Assembly (NCBI RefSeq): GCF_015070875.1
Contig: NZ_JADDIV010000003.1
Location: 124,001-188,000 of the forward strand
DNA length: 64,000 nt
Direction: 5' to 3'
DNA from: Ramlibacter pallidus
GTDB taxonomy: Bacteria > Pseudomonadota > Gammaproteobacteria > Burkholderiales > Burkholderiaceae_C
The notes below the pieces were generated by a model, which saw only the letters and a program-made list of their open reading frames with translations, did no database searches and was not told where the DNA came from. A program made the translations under genes and the position numbers. Below, in pieces: positions 1 through 8,197 of the stretch. The first letter of the stretch is position 1. Every line of letters begins with the position of its first letter.

Positions 1-375
1 CATCGGCAGCAGCAGGGCGGCCAGCGCCGCGGCGTCGGCGACGGCGGAGCCCGAGAGCGCCGCCATGATCACCGCGGCCATGATGCCGACATAGCCCAGC
101 CCGCCGCGCACGTGGCCGACCAGCGTCATCGCGAAGTGCACGATGCGGCGCGACAGGCCGCCGGCGTTCATGATCTCGCCGGCCAGCATGAAGAAGGGCA
201 CGGCCAGCAGCGGGAAGCTGTTGGCGCCTTCGATCACGTTCTGCGCCAGAATCTGCGCGTCGAACATGTCCATGTGCCACATCAGGGCCACGCCGGCCGC
301 CAGCAGGGAGAAGGCGATCGGCACGCCCAGCGCCATGGCGCCGAGCAGCGAGCCCAGGAAGATCACGATGGTCAT
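1..375 (-). CDS. dctM: TRAP transporter large permease DctM (5' part only)
   Basis: This is the first 125 residues of the large membrane subunit of a tripartite ATP-independent periplasmic (TRAP) transporter; the rest lies beyond the left edge. The visible protein starts MTIVIFLGSLLGAMALGVPI and continues with alternating hydrophobic helices and a loop MLAGEIMNAGGLSRRIV, which is typical of the DctM family. The family carries the substrate channel and couples uptake of dicarboxylates or other organic acids to ion gradients. The start codon overlaps the dctQ stop codon by 4 bp (ATGA, 372-375), so the two subunits are translationally coupled. The periplasmic receptor gene dctP is not in view, so the substrate cannot be named. 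Confidence 0.93.
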   Translation of the reverse strand, partial: MTIVIFLGSLLGAMALGVPIAFSLLAAGVALMWHMDMFDAQILAQNVIEGANSFPLLAVPFFMLAGEIMNAGGLSRRIVHFAMTLVGHVRGGLGYVGIMAAVIMAALSGSAVADAAALAALLLPM

Positions 376-917
376 GGCTTGCCCGCCGCTTCGGGTTGCC
401 CGTGCGGCATGTCGTCGGACTCGCGCACGCCGATGAGCTCGTCCTCCGTGAGTTGCCCGGTCACGAGCCTCCAGGCGTCGACCAGGATGAAGAAGAAGGC
501 CAGCACCGAGAAGAACAGGCCCGAGGCGTAGAACCAGCCCATGGAGGCCTGCATCACCGCGCTGGTGCTGCCCATGTTGATCTGCGTCTGCTGCCACGAG
601 CCGCGGAACATCAGCCAGCACAGGTACAGCATCAGCAGGTAGCTGAAGCCCAGGCAGATCTTGCGGCCGAGGATGGGCAGGCGCGATACGAGGCTGTCGG
701 TGCCCAGGTGGCCGCGCTTGCGCAGGGCGACGAGGGAGCCGAGGAAGGTCATCCAGACGAAGAGCCAGCGCGAGAGCTCCTCGGACATCGTGATGCCGCT
801 GTTGAAGCCATAGCGCAGCACCACGTTGCCGAACACCATGATGACCATCAGCGCGAGGAAAAGGACCATCACTGCCGAAAGCACGCGGCAAAGCTGGTCG
901 ATGGCGGTCTGGATCAT
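372..917 (-). CDS. dctQ: TRAP transporter small permease DctQ
   Basis: A 181-residue small integral membrane subunit of the TRAP transporter. Four hydrophobic segments are visible, and the loop between helices 1 and 2 has the family pattern VVLRYGFNSGITMSEELSRW followed by LFVWMTFLG. DctQ binds DctM and is needed for transport, although its exact role is unsettled. I chose the ATG at 917 because it is preceded by an AGGAG ribosome-binding site; an in-frame ATG at 944 would add nine residues and lacks one. It lies 75 bp downstream of a TetR regulator on the same strand and overlaps dctM by 4 bp. Confidence 0.92.
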   Translation of the reverse strand: MIQTAIDQLCRVLSAVMVLFLALMVIMVFGNVVLRYGFNSGITMSEELSRWLFVWMTFLGSLVALRKRGHLGTDSLVSRLPILGRKICLGFSYLLMLYLCWLMFRGSWQQTQINMGSTSAVMQASMGWFYASGLFFSVLAFFFILVDAWRLVTGQLTEDELIGVRESDDMPHGQPEAAGKP

Positions 918-992
918 CCTGCGGTCGTCTCCTGCGGACCGCATTTTGTACGGACTGGTTAGTTTTCTGCGTCGGGGTTAACCCGGTCGGAC

Positions 993-1679
993 TTACTTCT
1001 TCATGAACCGCACGATCATCTCGATGACGTTCTCCCGCCGGTGCGCGATGTACGCGGCCGACCGGGTGTCGAGCTTGAAGATGAGGCCGAAGGTGTGACG
1101 GTTCGACACATTGAAGAAGCTCAGCGCCGAGATGGACTGGTGGATGTCGACCGCGTCCAGCCCCTGGCGGAACACGCCCTGCTTCACGCCGCGCTCGTAC
1201 AGGTGCTTGATGGCCGCGATGGCCGGCACGTTCAGTTCCTGGATGCGGGGGGACTGCGCCAGGTACTGGCCGCGGTTGATGTTCTCGGACATCACCAGGC
1301 GGATGTAGTTCTCGTGGTTCAGGTGGTGGTCGAAGGTGAAGGCCACCAGCCGGCGCAAGGCCTGTTCCGGCTCCAGGTCCTGCAGGTGCAGTTCCGCCTC
1401 GACGTCGCGCACGCGCTTGTACGACTCCTCCAGCACGGCCAGGTACAGGCCTTCCTTGCTGCCGAAGTAGTAGTAGATCATCCGCTTGCTGGTCTGCGTG
1501 GCGGCGGCGATCTCGTCGATCCGCGCGCCGGCCAGCCCCTTCTCGCCGAACTCCGCGGCCGCCACTTCGAGGATGTTGGCCTTGGTCCGCTCGGGGTCGT
1601 TGGTGCGCGTCGGCTCGCGCGGCCCGTCGCCCGCGCGCGCGGCGCGCGCACGCAGTTTCGCGTGTACCAGTTCGTTCAT
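993..1679 (-). CDS. TetR/AcrR family transcriptional regulator
   Basis: A 228-residue TetR-type repressor. The DNA-binding helix-turn-helix covers roughly residues 34-80, with the recognition pattern TQTSKRMIYYYFGSKEGLY, followed by an all-helical ligand-binding domain. The N-terminal 30 residues are basic and low in complexity. It is encoded just upstream of and on the same strand as dctQ/dctM, so it may be the first gene of the TRAP operon and control it; this is inference from position only. The ATG at 1679 is the first start that keeps the HTH at the usual distance from the N terminus. The frame stays open far upstream across the next gene, but those codons are a shadow of the esterase gene. 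Confidence 0.9.
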   Translation of the reverse strand: MNELVHAKLRARAARAGDGPREPTRTNDPERTKANILEVAAAEFGEKGLAGARIDEIAAATQTSKRMIYYYFGSKEGLYLAVLEESYKRVRDVEAELHLQDLEPEQALRRLVAFTFDHHLNHENYIRLVMSENINRGQYLAQSPRIQELNVPAIAAIKHLYERGVKQGVFRQGLDAVDIHQSISALSFFNVSNRHTFGLIFKLDTRSAAYIAHRRENVIEMIVRFMKK

Positions 1680-1759
1680 TGCGCGAGAGTATAGGGGTGC
1701 GCCCGCGCCAAAAAAAGGGGTGCGCAGCGCGCACCCCAGGCTTCCGTCCCGCCTCTTGA

Positions 1760-3496
1760 TCAGCGTGCGCAGGTGAAGTTCTCGGCCTTCTCGATGTCGC
1801 CGGAGCCCTTGTAGCGCGCCACCAGCGGATGCGGGCACAGCGGCCGCGTGCGGTCCGCGGCCCAGCCCGCGGGAAGGGCGGCGTTCACGCCAGCCGGGTT
1901 GCCCGCGCCGCGCGCCTGCGCCACGATGCGGTCGGGCGTATTGCCTTGCTCCACCCAGTCGACCAGCGCCTGCAGCGCATCGAACTGGTCGGTCGCCGGC
2001 CCGCCGCTCACGTGGTTCATGCCCGGCACGCGGTAGAAGCGCGCGAACTGCGCCGCCTTGCCGCCGTTCTCGCGGTCCAGCGCCTCGTACCAGCGCTGCG
2101 TGTCGTCGATCGAGAACACGCCGTCGGAGGCGCCGTGCACCACGATCATCTTGCCGCCGCGGTCGCGCAGGGTGTCCAGCTTGGTCGGGTTGGGCGGCGT
2201 CATGAACGACAGCGAGTTCTCGGTGTACGTCGCGTTGGTGGCGAACAGCTTCGGGAAGTCGAGGTCGAAGTTGTAGTTGTAGGCGAAGTTGCGCGCATTG
2301 GCCGGCACGGTGGGATCCGGCGGCACCTGGAAGATCACGCCGACCGCGCCCGGGTCGAGCAGCACGGAGAAGTTGAACTTCCACAGCGCCCAGCCGCTGG
2401 CCGCGAGCCCTGGATCGTAGGGCTGGGTGGTGTACAGCGGCGTGCCGCGGCTGTTGACCGGCCCGTAGTACATCGCGTCGATGGCCGACTTCTGCGCCGC
2501 CGTCAGGCAGGTGTCGTCGCGCGCCGCCGGGCAGGTGGGCACGTCGTTGAACAGGCTGAAGGCGGTGCGGCAGGCTTCCACGTCGTTGACCAGGCCGTCG
2601 GCGACGCCGTCCAAGGCGTCGCACTTGCCCAGGATCGCGGCGGCGACCAGGTTCCGCTCCCCTTGCGTGAACGCGGTCGCCAGGTTGTTCGGGTCCGTCG
2701 CGACCTTGCGGAACTGCTGCGCCGTGTACAGCTGCGCGGCGGCCGCCAGCGGCAGGTTGAAGCCCGGGGCGACCGCGAGCACGCCGTCGTAGTCGGCCGC
2801 GAAGCGCGCCGCCGTCACCATGGCGTGGCGTCCGCCGTTGGAGCCGCCGCCGACGTAGGAACGGTCCGGGCCCTTGCCGTAGGCCGCCGCGATGAGCGCC
2901 TTGGCCATCGGCGTGAGCTTCTGGACGGCGCCGTAGCCGTAGTCCACGCGCGCCTGCGGATCCATGCCGAACGACGGGTTCTGCGCGCCGTTGTGGCCGG
3001 CGTCGGACGAGATCACCGCGAAGCCCTTGTGCAGCGCGTTGCTGGTACCGGCCGCGGTGCCGCCGGTCGCCGTGGACACCGAACCGTCCGTGCCGCCGTT
3101 GCCCTGGTAGTAGTAGCGGCCGTTCCAGGCCAGCGGCAGGCGCATCTCGAAGCCGATGGCGTAGGTCTGACCGTCCACCGGGCTCACGCGCTCGTGCATC
3201 CTGCCGGTGACCCGGCAGTGTGCGGCGATGGGCTGGCCTGCCACCGTCAGGGTGCCTGCCGCGATCTCGGTCGCCGCGGTGATGGTGGTGGAGGCGTGGG
3301 TGAACCCCGCCAGGTCCGTGCAGCTCCCCTTGAGCGACGCGCCGACGGCGGCCGTGAGCTGGGGGAGCGTGGGTTCGGCGGGTGCCGGTGCAGGGGCCGG
3401 CGCGGGGGCCGCGGCGTAGTCGCTGCCGCCGCCGCAGGCGGCCATGAGCACGCCCAGGGCAGCGATCGCCCCCGCGGCCCGGATCGTCTTCTTCAT
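1760..3496 (-). CDS. tannase/feruloyl esterase family lipoprotein
   Basis: A 578-residue exported alpha/beta hydrolase of the tannase/feruloyl esterase family. The N terminus is a lipoprotein signal with lipobox LMAAC (Cys21), followed by an Ala-Pro linker. The nucleophile elbow is GGGSNGGRH (Ser219). The paired-cysteine lid pattern KCDALDGVADGLV lies near residue 293, and the acid and base are in GASDGVFS and GMNHVSGG near residues 457 and 498. This matches the CS-D-HC arrangement known in the family. Substrates would be aromatic esters such as feruloyl, tannin or phthalate-type esters, but the sequence does not say which. It is divergent from a MarR regulator that is likely to control it. 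Confidence 0.88.
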   Translation of the reverse strand: MKKTIRAAGAIAALGVLMAACGGGSDYAAAPAPAPAPAPAEPTLPQLTAAVGASLKGSCTDLAGFTHASTTITAATEIAAGTLTVAGQPIAAHCRVTGRMHERVSPVDGQTYAIGFEMRLPLAWNGRYYYQGNGGTDGSVSTATGGTAAGTSNALHKGFAVISSDAGHNGAQNPSFGMDPQARVDYGYGAVQKLTPMAKALIAAAYGKGPDRSYVGGGSNGGRHAMVTAARFAADYDGVLAVAPGFNLPLAAAAQLYTAQQFRKVATDPNNLATAFTQGERNLVAAAILGKCDALDGVADGLVNDVEACRTAFSLFNDVPTCPAARDDTCLTAAQKSAIDAMYYGPVNSRGTPLYTTQPYDPGLAASGWALWKFNFSVLLDPGAVGVIFQVPPDPTVPANARNFAYNYNFDLDFPKLFATNATYTENSLSFMTPPNPTKLDTLRDRGGKMIVVHGASDGVFSIDDTQRWYEALDRENGGKAAQFARFYRVPGMNHVSGGPATDQFDALQALVDWVEQGNTPDRIVAQARGAGNPAGVNAALPAGWAADRTRPLCPHPLVARYKGSGDIEKAENFTCAR

Positions 3497-3554
3497 CGTC
3501 TGTCTCCTGTGATTTCGTGACTGCCCCGGCCGCGATGTGACGGCCGGATAGTTA

Positions 3555-3633
3555 GGTTACTGAACGATGTGAAGGCTCCATCTAGGTACTTTCCCCTCAG
3601 GGTCCGCTGCGGCATTGCTAATGCTGAGTAACC
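3555..3633. promoter_or_regulatory. inverted 7-bp repeats between the esterase and marR genes (candidate operator)
   Basis: In the 163-bp divergent intergenic region a half-site GGTTACT (3555-3561) is matched by its exact inverse AGTAACC (3627-3633). MarR regulators usually bind palindromes in just such divergent regions and repress both genes. The spacing of 65 bp is long for one operator, so the two could also be half-sites of separate degenerate operators. The binding role is inferred. Confidence 0.35.
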
Positions 3634-3659
3634 AATCGGCCGCCACGCACAATACGCCC

Positions 3660-4142
3660 ATGCCGCAAAAGAGACCCGCACGCAGCGACCAGACCCCGGC
3701 CGGCCGGCTGGAGGAGGCGCGCCTGCAGTCGGTGCTGGGTTACCAGCTCGCGCAGGCGGCCATCGTCACCCACGACGTCTTCGCGGTGCACGCCGGCAAG
3801 CCGCTGGACCTGCGCCCGGTGGAGTACACGGTGCTGACCCTCATCGCCGAGAACCCGGGCGGCTCGCTGGCGCGGCTGGCGCGCGCCCTCGCCGTGACGG
3901 CACCCAACATCACGGTGATGGTCGACCGCCTGGAGCAGCGCGGCCTGGTGGCGCGCGAGCAGAGCGCCGAGGACCGGCGCAGCCAGGTGCTGCACACCAC
4001 GGCCAAGGGTGCCGACCTGGTGCGCAAGGCGACCGAGCGGATCATCGAGGCGGAGAAGGCGACGCTGCCGCTGTCCGTGGGCGAACGCGCCATGCTGCTG
4101 GAGCTGCTGCACAAGGTGGCCTGCGCGCGCGCGGCGCGCTGA
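3660..4142 (+). CDS. MarR family transcriptional regulator
   Basis: A 160-residue MarR-type winged-helix regulator. The DNA-binding part covers roughly residues 50-115, with the recognition helix in LAVTAPNITVMVDRLEQRGL and the wing signature EDRRSQVLHTTAKG. Flanking helices would form the dimer interface. The ATG at 3660 gives a normal family length; an in-frame ATG at 3615 would add 15 residues and run into the putative operator region. It is divergent from the tannase/feruloyl esterase gene. MarR proteins in this setting often sense aromatic acids or their CoA esters, so an aromatic-ester-responsive repressor is plausible but not shown. It converges on the receiver-like gene at 4146. Confidence 0.9.
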   Translation: MPQKRPARSDQTPAGRLEEARLQSVLGYQLAQAAIVTHDVFAVHAGKPLDLRPVEYTVLTLIAENPGGSLARLARALAVTAPNITVMVDRLEQRGLVAREQSAEDRRSQVLHTTAKGADLVRKATERIIEAEKATLPLSVGERAMLLELLHKVACARAAR

Positions 4143-4145
4143 CGC

Positions 4146-4574
4146 TCAGCCCGTGTCGGCGGGCGACGTGGACGAGAGCGTCTGCACCAGGTGCGTGAGC
4201 CGGTGCGCGGCCTCCGCCGGTCCCCAGCGCCGCTGCCAGCGCAGCAGGTCGACGAAGGCATTCCCGCCGAGCGCCCGCACGGCGATCTTCACGCTTTCGT
4301 AGAGGGCGTCGTCCAGTTCGCCTTCGACGCAACGCACGGCCATGAAGGGCACGTTGCCGAGGCCGGGCGTGGCCTTGACCAGGCGCAGCAAGTCGTACAT
4401 GCGGCCTTCGTCGAAGTGGCAGCCGCACACCACCAGCTGCGGCGCCGGCTGCAAGGCCAGGCGCGCCTGGTCGAGCGTGGTCGCCCGCACCAGGTCGAAA
4501 CCGGTCACGAGCGTGTCCCGGAACGCATTGAAGCCTTCGGGAGTGTCTGCGACGAGAACGCGGGGCGGGGACAT
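4146..4574 (-). CDS. receiver-like protein without a phospho-aspartate
   Basis: A 142-residue protein that looks like a CheY-type receiver fold with nothing else attached. It opens with the beta-1 pattern PPRVLVADTPEG and has alternating strands and helices. In the position after strand 3, where receivers carry the phosphorylated Asp, it reads LVVCGCHFDEG, so the acceptor seems to be Cys or Gly. The usual acidic pair at the end of strand 1 is reduced to one Asp. This suggests a pseudo-receiver used as a docking or sensor domain. The ATG at 4574 was chosen because it begins the first strand. It converges with the MarR gene and diverges from the YflT-like pair. Confidence 0.6.
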   Translation of the reverse strand: MSPPRVLVADTPEGFNAFRDTLVTGFDLVRATTLDQARLALQPAPQLVVCGCHFDEGRMYDLLRLVKATPGLGNVPFMAVRCVEGELDDALYESVKIAVRALGGNAFVDLLRWQRRWGPAEAAHRLTHLVQTLSSTSPADTG

Positions 4575-4582
4575 GTGCCGAA

Positions 4583-4603
4583 CAGTGTAATGACATGACA
4601 CTG
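4583..4603. promoter_or_regulatory. 21-bp near-palindrome upstream of the receiver-like gene
   Basis: Arms CAGTGT and ACACTG flank a core that is itself partly symmetric (ATG-CAT). The site lies 8 bp upstream of the receiver-like start, in the divergent region shared with the YflT-like genes. Its size and symmetry suit a dimeric regulator, but no specific protein can be named. Confidence 0.3.
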
Positions 4604-4809
4604 CCGCGCCCAGCCGCGGAGACAAACTTCACACGGCTGCTACGCCTGTTGCCTAAGCACGCAACGGAAGAGGCAAGTCGCAGGCCTGCCCCAGCAGCAG
4701 GCGTGCCGGTAGTCCCATGCCTACCCACCCCACCTCGGCCGGACGACAGCCAGGGCGCCGCGTGATGCCTAAACAGGAGGGAGTGCAACGGATCAAGGAG
4801 AAAAACGAG

Positions 4810-5412
4810 ATGCATACCGCCATTTGCGCCTTCGAAGACAAGGACCGCGCCGACCAGGCCGTGGACAGCCTGGTGCGGGCCGGCTTCGCGCGCCATGACG
4901 TCCACGTCGAACACCCGCAAGCCACCGCGGAAGGCCGTGGCACCACCCGCGGCGGCCTCTCCGGCCCGCCGGGGGACGACCGGGGCGTGCTCTCGTCCTT
5001 CGGCCACTTCTTCGCCAGCCTGCTGGGCCGCGACGACCCGTCCGGCCACGTGGACACCTATTCGCAGCACATCGAGCGCGGCGGCTACGTGGTGGTCGTC
5101 GATGCGGACAACCCGGCCGAAGCCCAGCGGGCCCGCACGCTGCTGCAGGAGCTGCAGGCGGGTGACCTGGACGTGCTGGACCGGCCGGGCCAGCGGCCGT
5201 TGCGCGAGATCGTCAGCGGCGAAGGCCTCGCCGGCATGGTGACGCGCAGCCGCGAGGCCTATGAAGCCGGCACCAACCCGATCGAGCGCGAACGCGCCAT
5301 GGCTTCGTCGTCGGCCGATCGCCTTTCCGCGCGCACCGGCCCCGAGCTGCGCGACCCCGACCTGGGCCACGCGCCCGGCCTGCGCTATGCCGACAAGGAC
5401 AAGCCCGTCTGA
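4810..5412 (+). CDS. YflT-like general stress domain protein, copy 1
   Basis: A 200-residue soluble protein. The N terminus MHTAICAFEDKDRADQAV followed by LVRAGFARHDVHVE resembles the general stress protein 17M / YflT-like fold, an alpha-beta domain. A second conserved block, HVDTYSQHIERGGYVVVVD then AEAQRARTLLQEL, repeats a similar alpha-beta pattern, so the protein may hold two copies of the fold. The tail is acidic and low in complexity. The ATG at 4810 has an AAGGAG ribosome-binding site and aligns exactly with the start of the paralogue 10 bp downstream. Bacterial proteins of this type are often stress-induced; the molecular role is unknown. The name rests on pattern recognition only. 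Confidence 0.65.
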   Translation: MHTAICAFEDKDRADQAVDSLVRAGFARHDVHVEHPQATAEGRGTTRGGLSGPPGDDRGVLSSFGHFFASLLGRDDPSGHVDTYSQHIERGGYVVVVDADNPAEAQRARTLLQELQAGDLDVLDRPGQRPLREIVSGEGLAGMVTRSREAYEAGTNPIERERAMASSSADRLSARTGPELRDPDLGHAPGLRYADKDKPV

Positions 5413-5422
5413 GGAGACTGCG

Positions 5423-6163
5423 ATGCACACCGCCATCTGTACTTTCGAGAACGCCGCCGAGGCGGACCGCGCCGTCGAGCGCCTGCTGCAATCCGGCTTT
5501 GCCCGCGAGGACGTGCACATGGAGCACCGCCACGCGGACGGCTCCCCGGTGCAGGGCTACGAGGACGGCAGCGCCGCCGGCATCGGATCGAACCAGGAGC
5601 CGCTGATGCACGGCGAACCGGCCGCGGCCGGACAGGCCAACGACAACTGGGACGGCCAGGAGCGCGAGGTCGCCTTCGACCCGAAGCTGGTGCGCCGCCT
5701 GGGCAACTTCTTCGAACGCCTGTTCGGCCACGACGAAGGCGCGCGCGACCGCGTTGCCGCCTACAACAGCGCGGTGGACCGGGGGCACCTGGTCGTCATG
5801 GTCGATGCGGGCAGCGACGAGGAAGCCGAGCGCGCCCAGTCCATCCTGCACGGCATGAACCCGGCCGACGTCAGCCTGTTCCAGCGCGTGGGCCAGCGCC
5901 CGCTGCGCGAGCTGATCGCCGAGCACCAGGCGAGCGAGATGGAACAGCGCTTCGGCACGGCCCGCGCCGGCATGGCCCCGAGCCACAACCGGGACGTGCG
6001 GCGCGAAGGCGAGTTCCCCCGCGAGCGTGAGAGGGAAGGGGAGCGAGCGATGGCGTCTCAGGGGTGGGGCGAGCAGCGGCGGCTGGACCTCGTCGACGAC
6101 GATGTGCCGATCGCGTCGCCGGACATCCGCAGCCGTGGCGACGTGGACGACAAGCCTCGCTGA
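5423..6163 (+). CDS. YflT-like general stress domain protein, copy 2
   Basis: A 246-residue paralogue of the preceding gene. Both begin MHTAIC-FE and share the blocks GFAR-DVH-EH, the central RG-VVV-VDA strand, and GQRPLRE. This copy has a longer Gly/Asn-rich linker between the two blocks and a highly charged C-terminal tail rich in Arg and Glu. Its GAGGAG ribosome-binding site overlaps the stop of copy 1, so the two are co-transcribed. It is probably a recent tandem duplicate that has diverged mainly in the linker and tail. Function is unknown beyond the inferred stress role. It is followed by a REP-like repeat and a GAAA-loop terminator hairpin. Confidence 0.62.
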   Translation: MHTAICTFENAAEADRAVERLLQSGFAREDVHMEHRHADGSPVQGYEDGSAAGIGSNQEPLMHGEPAAAGQANDNWDGQEREVAFDPKLVRRLGNFFERLFGHDEGARDRVAAYNSAVDRGHLVVMVDAGSDEEAERAQSILHGMNPADVSLFQRVGQRPLRELIAEHQASEMEQRFGTARAGMAPSHNRDVRREGEFPREREREGERAMASQGWGEQRRLDLVDDDVPIASPDIRSRGDVDDKPR

Positions 6164-6206
6164 TCGACGATCCACTCACCACCCTCCCTCACCCCCGCCC
6201 GCCCCC

Positions 6207-6233
6207 TCATCCCCGCGAAGGCGGGGACCCAGG
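6207..6233. repeat. single REP-like repeat
   Basis: A GC-rich imperfect palindrome, CCCCGCGAAGGCGGGG, preceded by TCAT and followed by ACCCAGGG. It belongs to the same dispersed family as the copies at 9643, 14927, 16999 and those bounding the three large cassettes. It lies between the stress-protein operon and the aminotransferase gene. Confidence 0.8.
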
Positions 6234-6244
6234 GCTTCCCAGAA

Positions 6245-6270
6245 AGGGCCGCGAAAGCGGCCCTCTCCCT
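6245..6270 (+). terminator. GAAA-tetraloop hairpin, probable terminator of the stress-protein operon
   Basis: AGGGCCGC (6245-6252), loop GAAA, GCGGCCCT (6257-6264), then a pyrimidine-rich CTCCCTTT. The stem is perfect and the loop is a stable GNRA type. The T run is short, so termination may be partial. Confidence 0.55.
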
Positions 6271-6340
6271 TTGCTAGGCCCCACCCCCCGTCTCATGGAA
6301 AATGCCCGGACTCCTCCAGCCTTCCCCCACTGAGCCCTTC

Positions 6341-7537
6341 ATGCCCCTGAAATTCGCCTCCCGCCTGGACAACGTCGAAACCTCCGCCATCCGCGAGCTG
6401 TTCAAGCTCCTGGGCAAGCCCGGCATCATCTCCTTCGCCGGCGGCTTTCCCGACAGCGCCATGTTCGACGTCGAGGGCCTTCGCGAGGCGTCCCAGAAGG
6501 CCCTGGCCGAAGAACCCGGCGGCGCCCTCCAGTACGGCGCCACCGAAGGCTACGAACCCCTGCGCACCCAGCTCGCCGCCTTCGAGCGCAGCAAGGGCGT
6601 GACGGACATCGAGCCGCAGAACCTGATCGTCACCACCGGCAGCCAGCAGGCGCTGGACCTCCTGGGCAAGACGATGATCAGCCCCGGCGACAAGGTCATC
6701 GTGGAAGGCCCGACCTTCCTGGCCACCATCCAGTGCTTCCGCCTTTATGGCGCCGACCTCGTGAGCGCGCCCATCGACGCCAACGGCGTGCAGGTCGACA
6801 AGCTGGAACAGCTGATCGCCGAACACAGGCCCAAGTTCGTCTACCTGATCCCCACCTTCGGCAACCCCAGCGGCGCGCTGCTGTCGCTGGAGCGGCGCAA
6901 GAAGATCCTGGAACTGGCCGTGAAGTACCAGGTGCTGGTCGTCGAAGACGACCCCTACGGCGACCTGTACTTCGGCGAGGCGCCGCCCCCGAGCATGCTG
7001 GCGCTCTCCAAGGACGTGCCGGGCAGCCGCGAGTGGATCGCCCACTGTGGCTCCATGAGCAAGGTGCTCAGCCCCGGCCTGCGCGTGGGTTGGTTGATCG
7101 CGCAGCCCGAGCTGCTGGCCAAGTCGACGATGTGCAAGCAGTTCAGCGACGCGCACACCAGCACCTTCGCGCAGGCGACGGCAGCGCAGTACCTGAAGAG
7201 CGGGCGCATGCCGGCGACGCTGGACAACGTGCGGAAGAAGTATGCGGAGCGTGCGGACGCGATGGCGCAGGCGCTGACGCGCGAGCTGGGCGATGCGATC
7301 GAGTTCACCGCGCCGAAGGGTGGGCTGTTCTTCTGGGCGCGGCTGACGGGCGCGGGTGGGAAGGTGAAGGACGCCAGCGAATTCGCGAAGCGGGCGATCG
7401 AGCAGGGGGTGGCGTTTGTGCCGGGGGCGCCGTTTTATGCGAACAACCCTGATAACTCTTCATTCCGGTTGAGCTTTGCGACGGCGGACGTCGGCAAGAT
7501 CATCGAAGGATCGAAGCGACTCGGAGCGGCAATCTAG
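6341..7537 (+). CDS. PLP-dependent aminotransferase, LysN / 2-aminoadipate type
   Basis: A 398-residue fold-type I aminotransferase. It has the family patterns GGFPDSAMF near the N terminus, YGATEGYEPLR (about 65-75), the PLP-stacking and phosphate-binding stretch VTTGSQQALDLLGK, the PTFGNPSG loop, VEDDPYGDLYF, and the Schiff-base lysine in SMSKVLSPGLRVGW (Lys241). Relatives transfer amino groups between 2-oxoacids and amino acids such as 2-aminoadipate, leucine or aromatic acids, and some are valine-pyruvate types, so the true substrate is open. I chose the ATG at 6341; an upstream ATG at 6302 would add 13 residues ahead of the conserved MPLKFASRLDN start. It appears monocistronic. Confidence 0.9.
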   Translation: MPLKFASRLDNVETSAIRELFKLLGKPGIISFAGGFPDSAMFDVEGLREASQKALAEEPGGALQYGATEGYEPLRTQLAAFERSKGVTDIEPQNLIVTTGSQQALDLLGKTMISPGDKVIVEGPTFLATIQCFRLYGADLVSAPIDANGVQVDKLEQLIAEHRPKFVYLIPTFGNPSGALLSLERRKKILELAVKYQVLVVEDDPYGDLYFGEAPPPSMLALSKDVPGSREWIAHCGSMSKVLSPGLRVGWLIAQPELLAKSTMCKQFSDAHTSTFAQATAAQYLKSGRMPATLDNVRKKYAERADAMAQALTRELGDAIEFTAPKGGLFFWARLTGAGGKVKDASEFAKRAIEQGVAFVPGAPFYANNPDNSSFRLSFATADVGKIIEGSKRLGAAI

Positions 7538-7573
7538 TTGCGGCGGGGCAGGTAGCCATGGAAGAGAGCTGAA

Positions 7574-8197
7574 ATGCTGGACGTCATCCTCCCCTTCCTC
7601 CACTCCCTCTCCGGCCCTCCCGCCTACGCTCTCCTCTTCGCCCTCCTTTTCGCCTGCGGCACCGGCGCCCCCATCAACGAGGACATCCTCCTCCTTGCCG
7701 CAGCTGCCCTGACGCTCCAAGGCGTCTTCGACCCCATCCCGCTGATCGTCGTCTCCTGGTTCGGCCTCATCGCAGGTGACGCCGTCACCTTTGCCCTCGG
7801 CCACCGCTACGGCGCTCGCATGCTGCGCAAACCCTGGGCCGCGCGCATCGTCCCGCCCGCCCGGCTGGAGTCGCTTCAAGGCACCATGCTTCGCTACGGT
7901 CCTGCGTACATCTTCGTGGTGCGCTTCCTCCCCGGCATCCGCACCATGCTGTTCTTCGCGGCCGGGTCGCTGAAGACGCGCTACCGTCACTTCTTCGTCT
8001 ACGACGGTCTGGCCGCGGCGATCGAGCTGCCGCTGCTGGTCTACGGCGTGCGCTACATCGGCGGGCGCTGGCAGGAGATCACGGGCTGGGTGAAGGGCTC
8101 GGGCACCGTGCTGACGATTGCGCTGGTGGTGGCACTCGTCGCCGCCTTCATCTACAGCCGCATGCGCCGCGCCAAGCCGGCCAAGCCCGCGCCATGA
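7574..8197 (+). CDS. DedA family membrane protein
   Basis: A 207-residue polytopic inner-membrane protein of the DedA/SNARE-associated family. It has the characteristic re-entrant motif ACGTGAPINEDILLLAAA, then GLIAGDAVTFALGHRYG, and the second motif VVRFLPGIRTMLFFAAG. Four to five hydrophobic segments are visible. DedA proteins are implicated in lipid carrier or phospholipid recycling across the membrane and in membrane-potential maintenance. The stop overlaps the start of the PLP lyase-like gene by 4 bp (8194-8197), so the two are translationally coupled. This suggests that the enzyme product or substrate is a membrane lipid; that is inference. Confidence 0.9.
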   Translation: MLDVILPFLHSLSGPPAYALLFALLFACGTGAPINEDILLLAAAALTLQGVFDPIPLIVVSWFGLIAGDAVTFALGHRYGARMLRKPWAARIVPPARLESLQGTMLRYGPAYIFVVRFLPGIRTMLFFAAGSLKTRYRHFFVYDGLAAAIELPLLVYGVRYIGGRWQEITGWVKGSGTVLTIALVVALVAAFIYSRMRRAKPAKPAP

